43,861 bases of DNA from Candidatus Sumerlaeota bacterium (GTDB lineage: Bacteria; Sumerlaeota; Sumerlaeia; SLMS01; JAHLLQ01): assembly GCA_021772755.1 (NCBI GenBank), contig JAJFLJ010000224.1:1-43861 (forward strand), in the 5' to 3' direction. This document shows positions 10,001 through 18,105 of this stretch, piece after piece. How positions within the stretch are numbered: position 1 is the first letter of the stretch; each line of letters starts with the position of its first letter. Position numbers and translations under genes: made by a program. The notes beneath the pieces were generated by a model. It made no database searches and was not told the DNA's origin. It was given only the letters and a program-made list of their open reading frames with translations.

Positions 10001-10150
10001 CGCGTCGAAGTATTCGATGCCTCTCTGCGCGGCGATCAGTTCCTCGATGGCCGCCTTCGCGGAGGCCAGGCGATCGGAGCCCTCTTCCTGCGCGTTCGCC
10101 AGAAGCGGAATGGACAGCAGCAGGGCTGCCAGAATCGTGCGGATGGTCAT
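7013..10150 (-). CDS. Secreted N-acetylmuramoyl-L-alanine amidase (amidase_3-like) with inserted golvesin/Xly-like domain, FN3 domain and unknown C-terminal domain
   Basis: Signal peptide MTIRTILAALLLSIPLLANAQ; VSPSHGW, FMTRERD, LSWHTDAGG and LLELLSHHN motifs; YAVYASWDHLPDNSASVPVVVRHAGGETTVRVNQQVAGSTWVYIG; FN3-like PPTGVYARSIDRDSSEISWTPV. Confidence 0.7.
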   Translation of the reverse strand: MTIRTILAALLLSIPLLANAQEEGSDRLASAKAAIEELIAAQRGIEYFDALIPSRTDVESVESDGAGWSVFVSDTIGEKPWTPESKADIERRFSGAIADALGEEPAPVRIGVRKSWQDRTWEYSLDDYVTAPESIRRRHQAVKTMPRDFARPVVVRSDYAGADRSGGLAGRHLVVSPSHGWTWHKENRWQLQRARVYTIVEDLYTQSYINPFLVPMLENAGAFVFMTRERDYNTSETIVDNDVQSTKSRYVQGGAWELAGDGWLGGRPVALRNLDEPFTMGTSVRARVDPDAPATATFVPYLQRSAEYAVYASWDHLPDNSASVPVVVRHAGGETTVRVNQQVAGSTWVYIGTYFFEEEANEETGSVTIASEGALPNAVGATYVSADAVRFGGGMGNVAPDDLISGHPRYAEAARYWTQYAGAPPDAVYNTPQNERHFHENYDQDVTARGEFANYIQGAPGGPNLDRTDPGLGVPIDAMLSWHTDAGGDADGLIGTLSIYSLRDNEGNDTFPDGRSRFLNRDLMSLIHTEIARTAREEYTSTWAMRRLWDSGYGESRRPNMPSALLELLSHHNFNDMKYGTDPRFKRDMSRAIYKAIVRFVAWSNGYEPVIQPLPPTGVYARSIDRDSSEISWTPVADPLEPTAVPDGYIVYTSGDGRAFDNGRYTPAASIVIDGLESGEDHYFKVTAANAGGESLPAPIVGVCFVEGVEPVLVVDGFDRIGGAQIVDAEDTRGFMRQVDPGVGYRYNYGICGDQIDFNFGAEWYNDLEGPGRGASRSNMEDRLEPGNFFDHVAVHGREFDRLGQSFDSASAAAFSAGAVERGYGFIDWIAGEQRTIAPYAGLDGTGAPDRMTHEFEVIDAAARILLRRHVVDGGKLLVSGAYVAEDLIDGPLANEESRAFARDVLGIAGYVQDATDINSVRTNNEANGFGDLNLVHERFADYAPRHLPSPPWKDEYFPDSNVFAFGDWLDPETNVEDPIYRVEQPESFTPSEGSETIFEYGENGTVAGYATDSVVVLGFPVETVVPVFSRAAILEGWLARFRTE

Positions 10151-10245
10151 TGGTCGGGTTCCTCCGTGATCGACGGGCGGGGCCGCGAGAGGAACGCTGA
10201 GTCCCGCAACCGCCGGGCTCAAGTGACAATGTGGAGGAGCGCCGC

Positions 10246-10680
10246 TCAGGCGACGGGAAGCTGAAGGTCGCGAATCTGCCGGCCGAGGGTTTCGATGCTG
10301 ACGTCGCGGGGGTCGGTGCCCTGCGAGATGGTGACGGCGAACGCGGTGAGCATGGAGATGCCGAGCTGGATGCGCTCGTCGGAGGACACGGCGGTTTCGA
10401 GCAGCAGCCCGTGGCCGAAGGGTCCGCTCGCCGCGCCCATGCTGAGAGGCATGGCCCCGTTCGCGTCCTGATTGAGGCGGTAGAGCAGCGCCTCGTTTCC
10501 GGAGTTGGCGAGGAACTGGTGCAGTTCGTACGTCCAGTGCCCCTCCAGACGGCCGAGCGCGGAACGGATGCAGGTGGAGATCGTCGTCGGTTCGAAGTCC
10601 CGCGTCGCGCTCCAGATACGCACGTCGAGATCGTCCTCGATGGCGATGTTACAGGCCTGGACGATTCGGTCGGACGTCAT
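10246..10680 (-). CDS. Hypothetical protein (144 aa)
   Basis: ORF from MTSDRIVQACNIAIEDD; start overlaps the upstream stop by one base (TGATG). Confidence 0.65.
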   Translation of the reverse strand: MTSDRIVQACNIAIEDDLDVRIWSATRDFEPTTISTCIRSALGRLEGHWTYELHQFLANSGNEALLYRLNQDANGAMPLSMGAASGPFGHGLLLETAVSSDERIQLGISMLTAFAVTISQGTDPRDVSIETLGRQIRDLQLPVA

Positions 10681-11294
10681 CAGAACACCTCGCGCGTTCC
10701 GCCCTCGGACTGCATCCAGAGATCGACGGCGGACTTCTGGATGACGGGCATCAGCAGTTCGATGGCGCTCGCGAGGTCGTCGCCTCTCATGCCGGCGGGA
10801 AGGTGAAGGGGGAAGGGGACTTCGGCGACTCCGCACCGGAAGGTCGCGTCGGGGACGTTGGGGTTGAGGGAATCGTCCTCGTGCTGGAAGAGATCGAGGG
10901 TGACGCTGGCCGGGGGAATCTTCATGGCGAACGTCAGCTGGAACCCGACGCGCCGCTGGTAGACGTCGTAGTCACCGCGGATGGCCTTCTCGCAGGCGAG
11001 CCAGGGGAGGTCGCGGGGCCGCATTCCGCCGCGCTCGTTCATCGCTGCGGCATAGTCGGCGCGCATCGGGGTGGCTTCGATGGCCGTGCGACCGAAGCGG
11101 CCGCTGATTCGCGAGAAACGGCTGGCGCGTCCCGCGATCATTCCGGCGGCGGCGCTCGCGTGGGCCGCGACGCGCTTGCTGGAGACGCCGTGGATCCTGC
11201 GGAGCTTCGCGTCGTATTCCTCCGCCCGGTGCGCTTCGCGCCGAACGGTGTCTTCGGGAACGTTGGATTCGTCGTCGAACTCGATGTAGATCAT
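10680..11294 (-). CDS. Hypothetical protein
   Basis: ORF from MIYIEFDDESNVPEDTVRREAHRAEEYDAK; TGATG coupling to the downstream ORF. Confidence 0.65.
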   Translation of the reverse strand: MIYIEFDDESNVPEDTVRREAHRAEEYDAKLRRIHGVSSKRVAAHASAAAGMIAGRASRFSRISGRFGRTAIEATPMRADYAAAMNERGGMRPRDLPWLACEKAIRGDYDVYQRRVGFQLTFAMKIPPASVTLDLFQHEDDSLNPNVPDATFRCGVAEVPFPLHLPAGMRGDDLASAIELLMPVIQKSAVDLWMQSEGGTREVF

Positions 11295-11506
11295 CCGAGT
11301 CACGCTCCTGCGGTTTCGCGACCGGCGGGGAAAAAGAGGGAAAGACCCGCCACGCTGGATGCTATTGCGGGAAGGGACCGGGACCACGTCAATTGCTATT
11401 CAGGCTGTGAGGAAGTCTCCGCCAGCGTAACCGTTTTCTCTTGCCCTCGATCCGCGCCCCCAGACAACCGGGACGGAATCTCCCGGAAGCATCGAAACGA
11501 GCACCC

Positions 11507-14236
11507 ATGACGGCGAAGACCACCGCCCGAACACGCACCGTTCACTACGTCCTCAGCACCCATTGGGACCGCGAATGGTACCAGGCGTTCCAGGACTATC
11601 GCGAGCGCCTGGTGCGGCTGATGGACAACGTCATCGCGGGGTTCGACGACGGACGCCTGCGCGGCCCCTTCCAGACCGACGGGCAGGCGATCCTGCTGGA
11701 GGACTATCTGGAAATCCGGCCGGAGAGGCGGGCCAGGGTCGAACAACTCGTTCGCGAGCGCAAGTTCGTCGTCGGGCCGTGGTACGTCCTGCCGGACGAG
11801 TTCATCGTCAGCGGCGAATCCATCGTGCGCAATCTCCGCCTTGGCCGGGAAATCGCGCGCCGGTTCGGCGCGGAACCATCGGACGCCGGTTTCGTCTGCG
11901 ATCTGTTCGGCCACATCGGCCAGCTGCCACAGATTCTTCGGGGCTTCGGCATCGACAACGCGCTTCTCTGGCGCGGAGTGAACCACTACGAGACGCGCAA
12001 TTTCATCTGGGAGGGCGTCGACGGGTCCGACGTCGTCGCGTACGAATTCGCCAACATCGGCTACTGCGACTACGCGTTCAAGGTCCGCGACGCCGACAAG
12101 CGCGACCTGGAGTTCGACCGCGAGCGCAACCGCCGCCAGCTCCACGACTATATCGATCACGAGACGGCGCACACCGAGACCGACGCCGTGCTGCTGTTCG
12201 ACGGCGGCGACCACCAGGAGTGGGACCCGGAGGTCTACGGGCTTCTTTGCGAGACGATGGACTTGGGCGGGACCGGCTTCGAGGTCCGCCATTCCGATCT
12301 GGACGCGTTCGTTCGCGAGATGGTCGGACAGCGCGACCGGATCGCGAAGCGCCTGAAGGGGGAACTGCGCGAGACGGGCAAGGTGCCGGGCATGGCGGGA
12401 CACCAGATCCACGGCGTTCTCTCCAGCCGGGTCTGGATCAAGCGGGAAAACCAGGAGTGCCAGAACATGCTCTGCCACTGGGCGGAACCGCTCGGCGCGT
12501 TTTCAGCCCTCGCACTCGGCACGGAGTATCCGAAGGGGTATCTGGACGTGGCGTGGCGCTGGCTGATCGAGAACCACCCGCACGATTCGATCTGCGGATG
12601 CAGCATCGACCAGGTTCACGAGGACATGAAGTACCGTTTCAGCCAGACGCGCCAGATCGCGGAGTTGACGACGCGGGAAGCGTCGTACCGCATCGCCGCG
12701 AGCATCGAAGGGTCGCCGGCGAAGGACGAGGTCCGCGTCGTCGTGTTCAACCCGCTGCCGGTCGACCGCGACGGCCCTGCGACGCTTGAGCTGGAAATAC
12801 CGACCGACTACCCCGTCTTTCAGGAGTTCTTCGGATTCGAGAAGCTGCCGGTCTTCACCATCCACGGCGCCGACGGGGCGGAGATCCCGTTCCAGCGCGT
12901 TCGCCAGTCCATGGGTCGCAAGGGAATGCGCATCCGCCCGGCGAAGTTCCCCGACAACACCGTGACCGACAGAGTGACCGTCGCGCTTCCGCTCCGCATT
13001 CCTGCGATGGGCTACACGACGCTGACCGTTCGTCCCGCGACGAACCAGGAGCCGAAGCGCTATCCGATGGTTCCCTCGCTGGTCTGCGGCAGCCGCGCGA
13101 TAGAAAACGAGCTTCTGCGCGTCGAGGCCACTGCGCACGGGACGCTGACACTGACGGACAGGGCGACAGGCGAGACCTATGGAGACTTGCTGACGTTCGA
13201 GGAGCGCGCCGACATCGGAGACGGCTGGTTCCACGGGGTGGCAGTCAACGACGAGGTCTTGTATTCCTCGGCCTGCGCGTCGGACGTCTCCGTGATCGAG
13301 AACGGAAAGTACCAGGCCGCGCTGAGAGTTCGCACGACCATGAACGTGCCGGAGGAATTCGTCTTCGAGGGGATGGTTCGCTCCGCGCGGCGCGTACCGC
13401 TGGTTCTCGAAACGGTCGTGCGCCTTCGCGCCGGCTCCGATCACGTCGAGTTCGAGACCACGATCGACAACACCGCGAAGGACCACCGCGTCCGGGTTCT
13501 GTTCCCGTCGGGCGCGAAGACCGCGACGTGGCGGACGGACCAGGCGTTCGACGTCGTCGAACGCAACGTCGCGCTGCGCGCGGACAACCACGAGTGCTTC
13601 GAACTGGAGGTCGACACCAAGCCTCAGCAGTCTTGGTCGGGCGTCTTCGACGAGAAGCGCGGGCTTGCCGTCGTCGCCACCGGCCTGATCGAGAGCGCCG
13701 TTCCGGACGTCGAGGAGAGGCCCATCGCGCTGACGCTGTTTCGCGGGACCCGCCGGACCGTCAACACCGACGGCGAGCCGGAGGGTCAGGTCCTTGGCCC
13801 GATGACGTTCCGCTATGCGGTCAAGCCGTTGCGCGGCGCTCCGAACCGCCGCCGTCTGTTCGACATCGGCCAGGCCCTGGGCACGGGCCTGCGCGTCGTG
13901 AACATGCGCTGGCAGGATGTCGGCATTCACCGCCAGGGGACGGCGATGCCGGCCCAGGCCGGTTTCCTTCGACTGGACGGTGGCGCGGTGATGACGAGTT
14001 GCCGCATCGTCGATGGCGAACTCGAGGTGCGCGTTTTCAATCCCGAGACGACGAAGGTCGATGCGGCGCTGGACTGGTCCGGCAATCCCGAAGCGATGGG
14101 CAGATTCGAGTCCGTCGTCGCCGTGGATCTCGAAAGCAACCCCACCGGCAAGCCAGTGAGGCCCGACGGCAGGCGGTTCTCGTTCGACCTGGAGCCGAAG
14201 AAGATCGTCACCTGGCGGTTCCACCGCCAGGGATGA
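11507..14236 (+). CDS. Glycoside hydrolase family 38 alpha-mannosidase
   Basis: STHWDREWYQAFQDYRERLV, DLFGHIGQLPQILRGFGIDNALLWRG, HPHDSICGCSIDQVHEDM motifs. Confidence 0.9.
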   Translation: MTAKTTARTRTVHYVLSTHWDREWYQAFQDYRERLVRLMDNVIAGFDDGRLRGPFQTDGQAILLEDYLEIRPERRARVEQLVRERKFVVGPWYVLPDEFIVSGESIVRNLRLGREIARRFGAEPSDAGFVCDLFGHIGQLPQILRGFGIDNALLWRGVNHYETRNFIWEGVDGSDVVAYEFANIGYCDYAFKVRDADKRDLEFDRERNRRQLHDYIDHETAHTETDAVLLFDGGDHQEWDPEVYGLLCETMDLGGTGFEVRHSDLDAFVREMVGQRDRIAKRLKGELRETGKVPGMAGHQIHGVLSSRVWIKRENQECQNMLCHWAEPLGAFSALALGTEYPKGYLDVAWRWLIENHPHDSICGCSIDQVHEDMKYRFSQTRQIAELTTREASYRIAASIEGSPAKDEVRVVVFNPLPVDRDGPATLELEIPTDYPVFQEFFGFEKLPVFTIHGADGAEIPFQRVRQSMGRKGMRIRPAKFPDNTVTDRVTVALPLRIPAMGYTTLTVRPATNQEPKRYPMVPSLVCGSRAIENELLRVEATAHGTLTLTDRATGETYGDLLTFEERADIGDGWFHGVAVNDEVLYSSACASDVSVIENGKYQAALRVRTTMNVPEEFVFEGMVRSARRVPLVLETVVRLRAGSDHVEFETTIDNTAKDHRVRVLFPSGAKTATWRTDQAFDVVERNVALRADNHECFELEVDTKPQQSWSGVFDEKRGLAVVATGLIESAVPDVEERPIALTLFRGTRRTVNTDGEPEGQVLGPMTFRYAVKPLRGAPNRRRLFDIGQALGTGLRVVNMRWQDVGIHRQGTAMPAQAGFLRLDGGAVMTSCRIVDGELEVRVFNPETTKVDAALDWSGNPEAMGRFESVVAVDLESNPTGKPVRPDGRRFSFDLEPKKIVTWRFHRQG

Positions 14237-14269
14237 CGGAGCGGCCGTCACCTTCGTACTTGACCCCAC

Positions 14270-15106
14270 ATGACCGGGCTGGCTGTATACTGTGGAGTAT
14301 CGAAACCGCGTCCGAGTCGTTCGTTGCGACAGACCGCAGGGCTGAAAAGGCTGATCGCCGGGATGGCCATCGCGATGGCTGTTCAGGCTGCGTGGGCGGA
14401 TGTCTGGGTCATCACCTCGTTTCGTCCCGACACCGATGGCGATTGCGTGCCCGACGACCTCGAAGTCCTCCTGGGGCTCGATCCCAACGACCCCGACACC
14501 GATGGCGACACGATCCCCGACGGCGACGAGGACAGCGACAACGACGGCCTCTCGAACTGCGGCGAGGTTCTGACCGGTCTCGACCCCAACGATCCCGACA
14601 CCGACGATGACGGGACCGACGACGGCGACGAGGACACCGACCGCGACGGCCTCGGCAACGAGGAAGAGGAAGACGAAGGAACGGACCCCAACGACCCCGA
14701 CACCGATGGCGACGGCGTGCTGGACGGCGACGAGGTCGCCGAGAATTCCGACCCCCTCGACATGAACGACGTGCCGTCGGCGATGGCCGGCGCGCCGCGG
14801 GCCGCGTCCTCCGCGTTCGCTTCACTCATAAACAGGACCACCGCTCTTCCGCCTGCGGGAGTCGATGTGGCGTCCGGCGAATTCGTCACCATGCGCAACG
14901 TCACCACCACCATTCCATCGGCCGGTATCGACGTTGCGTCGGGCGAGTTCGTCACGATGCGCAACGTCACCACCACCATTCCATCGGCCGGTATCGACGT
15001 CGCGTCGGGCGAGTTCGTCACCATGCGCAACGTCACGGAAACACCCAAGGCGCCGCCTCCTGCGGCGATCAGCCCTTTCGTCAGTCTTGAAAACACTCCC
15101 CCCTGA
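14270..15106 (+). CDS. Secreted thrombospondin type 3-like (Asp-rich, probable Ca2+-binding) repeat protein, copy 1 (start may be TTG at 14324)
   Basis: Signal-like [62 protein letters not shown]...; C-terminal 22-aa repeats. Confidence 0.85.
   Translation: MTGLAVYCGVSKPRPSRSLRQTAGLKRLIAGMAIAMAVQAAWADVWVITSFRPDTDGDCVPDDLEVLLGLDPNDPDTDGDTIPDGDEDSDNDGLSNCGEVLTGLDPNDPDTDDDGTDDGDEDTDRDGLGNEEEEDEGTDPNDPDTDGDGVLDGDEVAENSDPLDMNDVPSAMAGAPRAASSAFASLINRTTALPPAGVDVASGEFVTMRNVTTTIPSAGIDVASGEFVTMRNVTTTIPSAGIDVASGEFVTMRNVTETPKAPPPAAISPFVSLENTPP
14858..15037 (+). repeat. 66-bp near-identical tandem repeat, about 2.7 copies
   Basis: Units begin at 14858, 14924 and 14990 and encode G(I/V)[20 protein letters not shown]; the GTCACC junction recurs at 14900, 14966, 15032 (exact 66-bp period). 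Confidence 0.95.
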
Positions 15107-15116
15107 GGTGACAGCC

Positions 15117-16271
15117 ATGCGATTCCATCCAGCCATCGTATCGATTTCCGCCTGCTTCGCGGCGCTGCCTGCCGCGATTTCCGCCGGCCCCGCGTTCGAC
15201 GCGGGTTCCGACGGCTCCGATGGCGCGTTGTCCTTCGCGCCGAGCGTCACGCCTGTGACGATCGTCTTCGATCCCGACGACCTGGGCGTGGATCCAGATG
15301 GCGACGGCATCTATCATTTCACGACGATCACCGTCCCCGAGAACGTGACTGTGGAGTTCGACACGCGACTCGTTCACTGGCAGCCACAGCATTGGCTCGC
15401 CACCGGCGACATCGTGATCGACGGGACTCTCGATCTCGACGGTCACCCCGGGAATCCGAAGCTGGATCCCGACGACGTCCAGCTGCCGTCTCTTCCTGGG
15501 CCTGGAGGTTATCCGGGTGGTGCCGCTGGTGGGACGTTTCAGACGCAGACCACCGGATTCGGCCCCGGTGGGTTCGGCAGCGGAAGTCACAGCAACTACG
15601 GGAATATCTACCTCCAGCCACTGACGGGCGGTTCCGGTGGCGGCGGAGGAAACATCAATTCCGGTGGGGGCGGTGCGGGTGGTGGCGCGATCCTTCTCGC
15701 CAGCAGTACGTCGGTGACGATCGACGGGGGAGTGTTCGCTCGCGGAGGGGCCAGCTCGGGTGGGGGATTCGGCGCCGGCGGGGGCATTCGAGTCGTCGCT
15801 CCCCTCGTTGCCGGAACCGGTACGCTTAACACCAACAGCGGAAACGGGAGCCAGAGCGGCCGGGGCAGGGTCCGGATTGAGTCGATGACCGACGACTTCG
15901 ACGGCACTATCGTCGCCCATACCTACCGCCGCGTCGTTCTCATTCCCGAGACGTACTCGCCACCGGTATCGGGGATTTTCCCCCGGCTGCGGGTCACGTC
16001 CATCGACGGAATGGCCGTGCCATCGCCGCCGTTCGGCATCTTCGACATGCCGGATATCGAGCTGGACGAGGGCGCGCCCATCGTCTTCGAGATCGAGGCG
16101 TTCAACGTTCCGGTGGGAACGACCGCGAAGCTCTACCTCTTCAGCGAGAACAATTTCGACGAACAGTTCACTTCCACTCCGCTCGCCGGGACGCTCGCGA
16201 ATTCCACCGCGACCGTCACTACCGCCGTTCCCCAGGGCTTCGCCCAGGGGTTCGTCTACGCGAGTTGGTAG
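15117..16271 (+). CDS. Secreted Gly-rich surface-like protein, copy 1
   Basis: Signal peptide; FDAGSDGSDGALSFAPS, PGPGGYPGG, LTGGSGGGGGNINSGGGGAGGGAILLASSTSVTIDGGVFARGG; SD GAGGTGA upstream. Confidence 0.85.
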   Translation: MRFHPAIVSISACFAALPAAISAGPAFDAGSDGSDGALSFAPSVTPVTIVFDPDDLGVDPDGDGIYHFTTITVPENVTVEFDTRLVHWQPQHWLATGDIVIDGTLDLDGHPGNPKLDPDDVQLPSLPGPGGYPGGAAGGTFQTQTTGFGPGGFGSGSHSNYGNIYLQPLTGGSGGGGGNINSGGGGAGGGAILLASSTSVTIDGGVFARGGASSGGGFGAGGGIRVVAPLVAGTGTLNTNSGNGSQSGRGRVRIESMTDDFDGTIVAHTYRRVVLIPETYSPPVSGIFPRLRVTSIDGMAVPSPPFGIFDMPDIELDEGAPIVFEIEAFNVPVGTTAKLYLFSENNFDEQFTSTPLAGTLANSTATVTTAVPQGFAQGFVYASW

Positions 16272-16276
16272 CCGCG

Positions 16277-17212
16277 ATGCCGCGCACCTTGCTTCTCTTC
16301 GCTCTCGCGCTCTTCGCGGCGATCCAGGGACCGGCCGCCGCCGAGAGCGCGGCGACTCTGCAGGACTATTCCGCGGAGAAGATTCGCCTGGTCATCCGCG
16401 TCGACGACGTGGGGTTCAATCATTCGTCGAACATGGCGCTTCAGCGCCTGCTGGACGAGGGATGCGTTTCCGCCGTTTCCGTCATGGTGGTCTCCGACTG
16501 GCTCGACGAAGCGGTCGCCATTCTGAAGGACCACCCCGAAGTCAGCGTCGGCGTGCACACGACTCTGAACTCCGAGTGGAAGCTGTACCGCTGGGGGCCG
16601 GTTCTTCCGGCGGACGAGGTCCCGACGCTCGTGGACGAATGGGGAAAGTTCTTCGGCACGCGGGCGGACCTGATGGCCAACGGCCCGGACGTCGACGAGG
16701 TTGAGAAGGAGATTCGCGCGCAGATCGATCTCGCGATCGCGAAGGGCCTGAACATCTCGTATATCGACCATCACATGAGCGCCGCCGTGGAAACGCCGGA
16801 GATGCGCAAGCGCTTCGAACTGATCGCGGCGGACTATGGAGTCGTCATTTCGCGCTACTTCGGCGAGCGGTACGAACCGGTCATGTACTCGGTGCCGCCC
16901 GAGGAGAAGGCGGACTTCTTCGTTTCCGAAATCGCGAAGCTCGAAGAGCCGGGGCTCTATCTCGCGGTCGCCCATCCGGGAGCCGACGTTCCTGAAATGC
17001 AGGTCCTCCGCGATCTGAACGAAACGGGGCCGGCGAACATGTCGCAGCACCGCCAGGCGGAAACGGATGCGCTTTGCGATCCCCGTCTCAGGGCGCTGCT
17101 CGACGAGCGGGGAATCGAGCTCGTCGGCTACGACACGCTGGGGGAGAGGTTTCGCGCCGAGATGTACCGCCCCGATGGAACGCCGATCTATGGCGCCCCG
17201 GCGAAACCCTAG
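16277..17212 (+). CDS. Secreted ChbG/HpnK (YdjC) family polysaccharide deacetylase-like protein
   Basis: Signal peptide MPRTLLLFALALFAAIQGPAAA; RVDDVGFNHSSNMALQRLLDEGCVSAVSVMV, VGVHTTLNSEW, SYIDHHM, LAVAHPG. Confidence 0.8.
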   Translation: MPRTLLLFALALFAAIQGPAAAESAATLQDYSAEKIRLVIRVDDVGFNHSSNMALQRLLDEGCVSAVSVMVVSDWLDEAVAILKDHPEVSVGVHTTLNSEWKLYRWGPVLPADEVPTLVDEWGKFFGTRADLMANGPDVDEVEKEIRAQIDLAIAKGLNISYIDHHMSAAVETPEMRKRFELIAADYGVVISRYFGERYEPVMYSVPPEEKADFFVSEIAKLEEPGLYLAVAHPGADVPEMQVLRDLNETGPANMSQHRQAETDALCDPRLRALLDERGIELVGYDTLGERFRAEMYRPDGTPIYGAPAKP

Positions 17213-17309
17213 GAACGCGTCCTCCCCCATTCTTTGGGCCTTGACACGGAATACGGCATTGGATGCTGGTAGCCCCGCATCACGATAGAACGTTCGGGAG
17301 CGTGCCTTC

Positions 17310-18098
17310 TTGCCGCGCGTTGCCACTCTTGGGAAGCTTGTCCTGGGGACCGTACTTCCGGCGCTCGTTCTGACCGCTCCGGTTCGGTCCGACGTTTGGG
17401 TAATCACATCCTTCCGTCCCGACTCCGATGGCGACTGCCTGTTCGACGATATCGAGGTCTTGCTGGGGCTGGACCCCAACGATCCCGACAGCGACGGCGA
17501 CACGATCCCCGACGGCCAGGAGGACACGGATGGCGACGGGCTCTCCAACTGCGGCGAAATCGCCGCCGGTACGGACCCGGGCGACACCGACACCGACAAC
17601 GACGGAACGGACGACGGCGACGAGGATTCCGACAGGGACGGTCTCGACAACGAGGACGAGGAGACGGAGGGCACCGACCCCGGCAACCCGGACACCGATG
17701 GCGACGGGTTCAACGACGGCGACGAGGTCGATTCGGATTCCGACCCCACCGACCCGCAGAGCAAGCCCGACCTCGACGCGACGGCGCCCCGCGTGATCGT
17801 CGGTGGAACGTTTGCGGTGGTCAACACGACGCCGACGCTTCCCGCCGTTTCCGCGACGGCGGTCGCCGGTGCGTTTCTTTCGGCGGTCAATCTCACCGAG
17901 ACTCTTCCCCAGTCGCCCGCGAACGCCGTCGCCGGGGAATTCCTTTCGATCGTCAACGTCGCGGATTTCGACCGCGAGGGCGCGGCGGCGACGGTCGGCC
18001 CCTTCCATTCCATCGTCAACACCACAACCATCGACCTGGATCCGGCACCAGCCTCCGTTGGTCCGTTCCTCAGTATCGAAAACACCCCTTTGAGGTAA
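17310..18098 (+). CDS. Secreted thrombospondin type 3-like repeat protein, copy 2
   Basis: [56 protein letters not shown]...; paralog of 14270..15106; TTG start. Confidence 0.85.
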   Translation: MPRVATLGKLVLGTVLPALVLTAPVRSDVWVITSFRPDSDGDCLFDDIEVLLGLDPNDPDSDGDTIPDGQEDTDGDGLSNCGEIAAGTDPGDTDTDNDGTDDGDEDSDRDGLDNEDEETEGTDPGNPDTDGDGFNDGDEVDSDSDPTDPQSKPDLDATAPRVIVGGTFAVVNTTPTLPAVSATAVAGAFLSAVNLTETLPQSPANAVAGEFLSIVNVADFDREGAAATVGPFHSIVNTTTIDLDPAPASVGPFLSIENTPLR

Positions 18099-18105
18099 TC
18101 GCACA

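Noticed and set aside
7310-10264. 984-aa plus-strand ORF
   Set aside because: Antisense shadow of the amidase/golvesin gene; the Arg/Val/Asp/Gly-biased translation has no motifs and is typical of high-GC DNA.
12503-14269. 588-aa minus-strand ORF
   Set aside because: Antisense shadow of the GH38 mannosidase.
14858-15037. 66-bp tandem repeat considered as a CRISPR-like array
   Set aside because: Direct tandem repeat within a coding frame, with no unique spacers.
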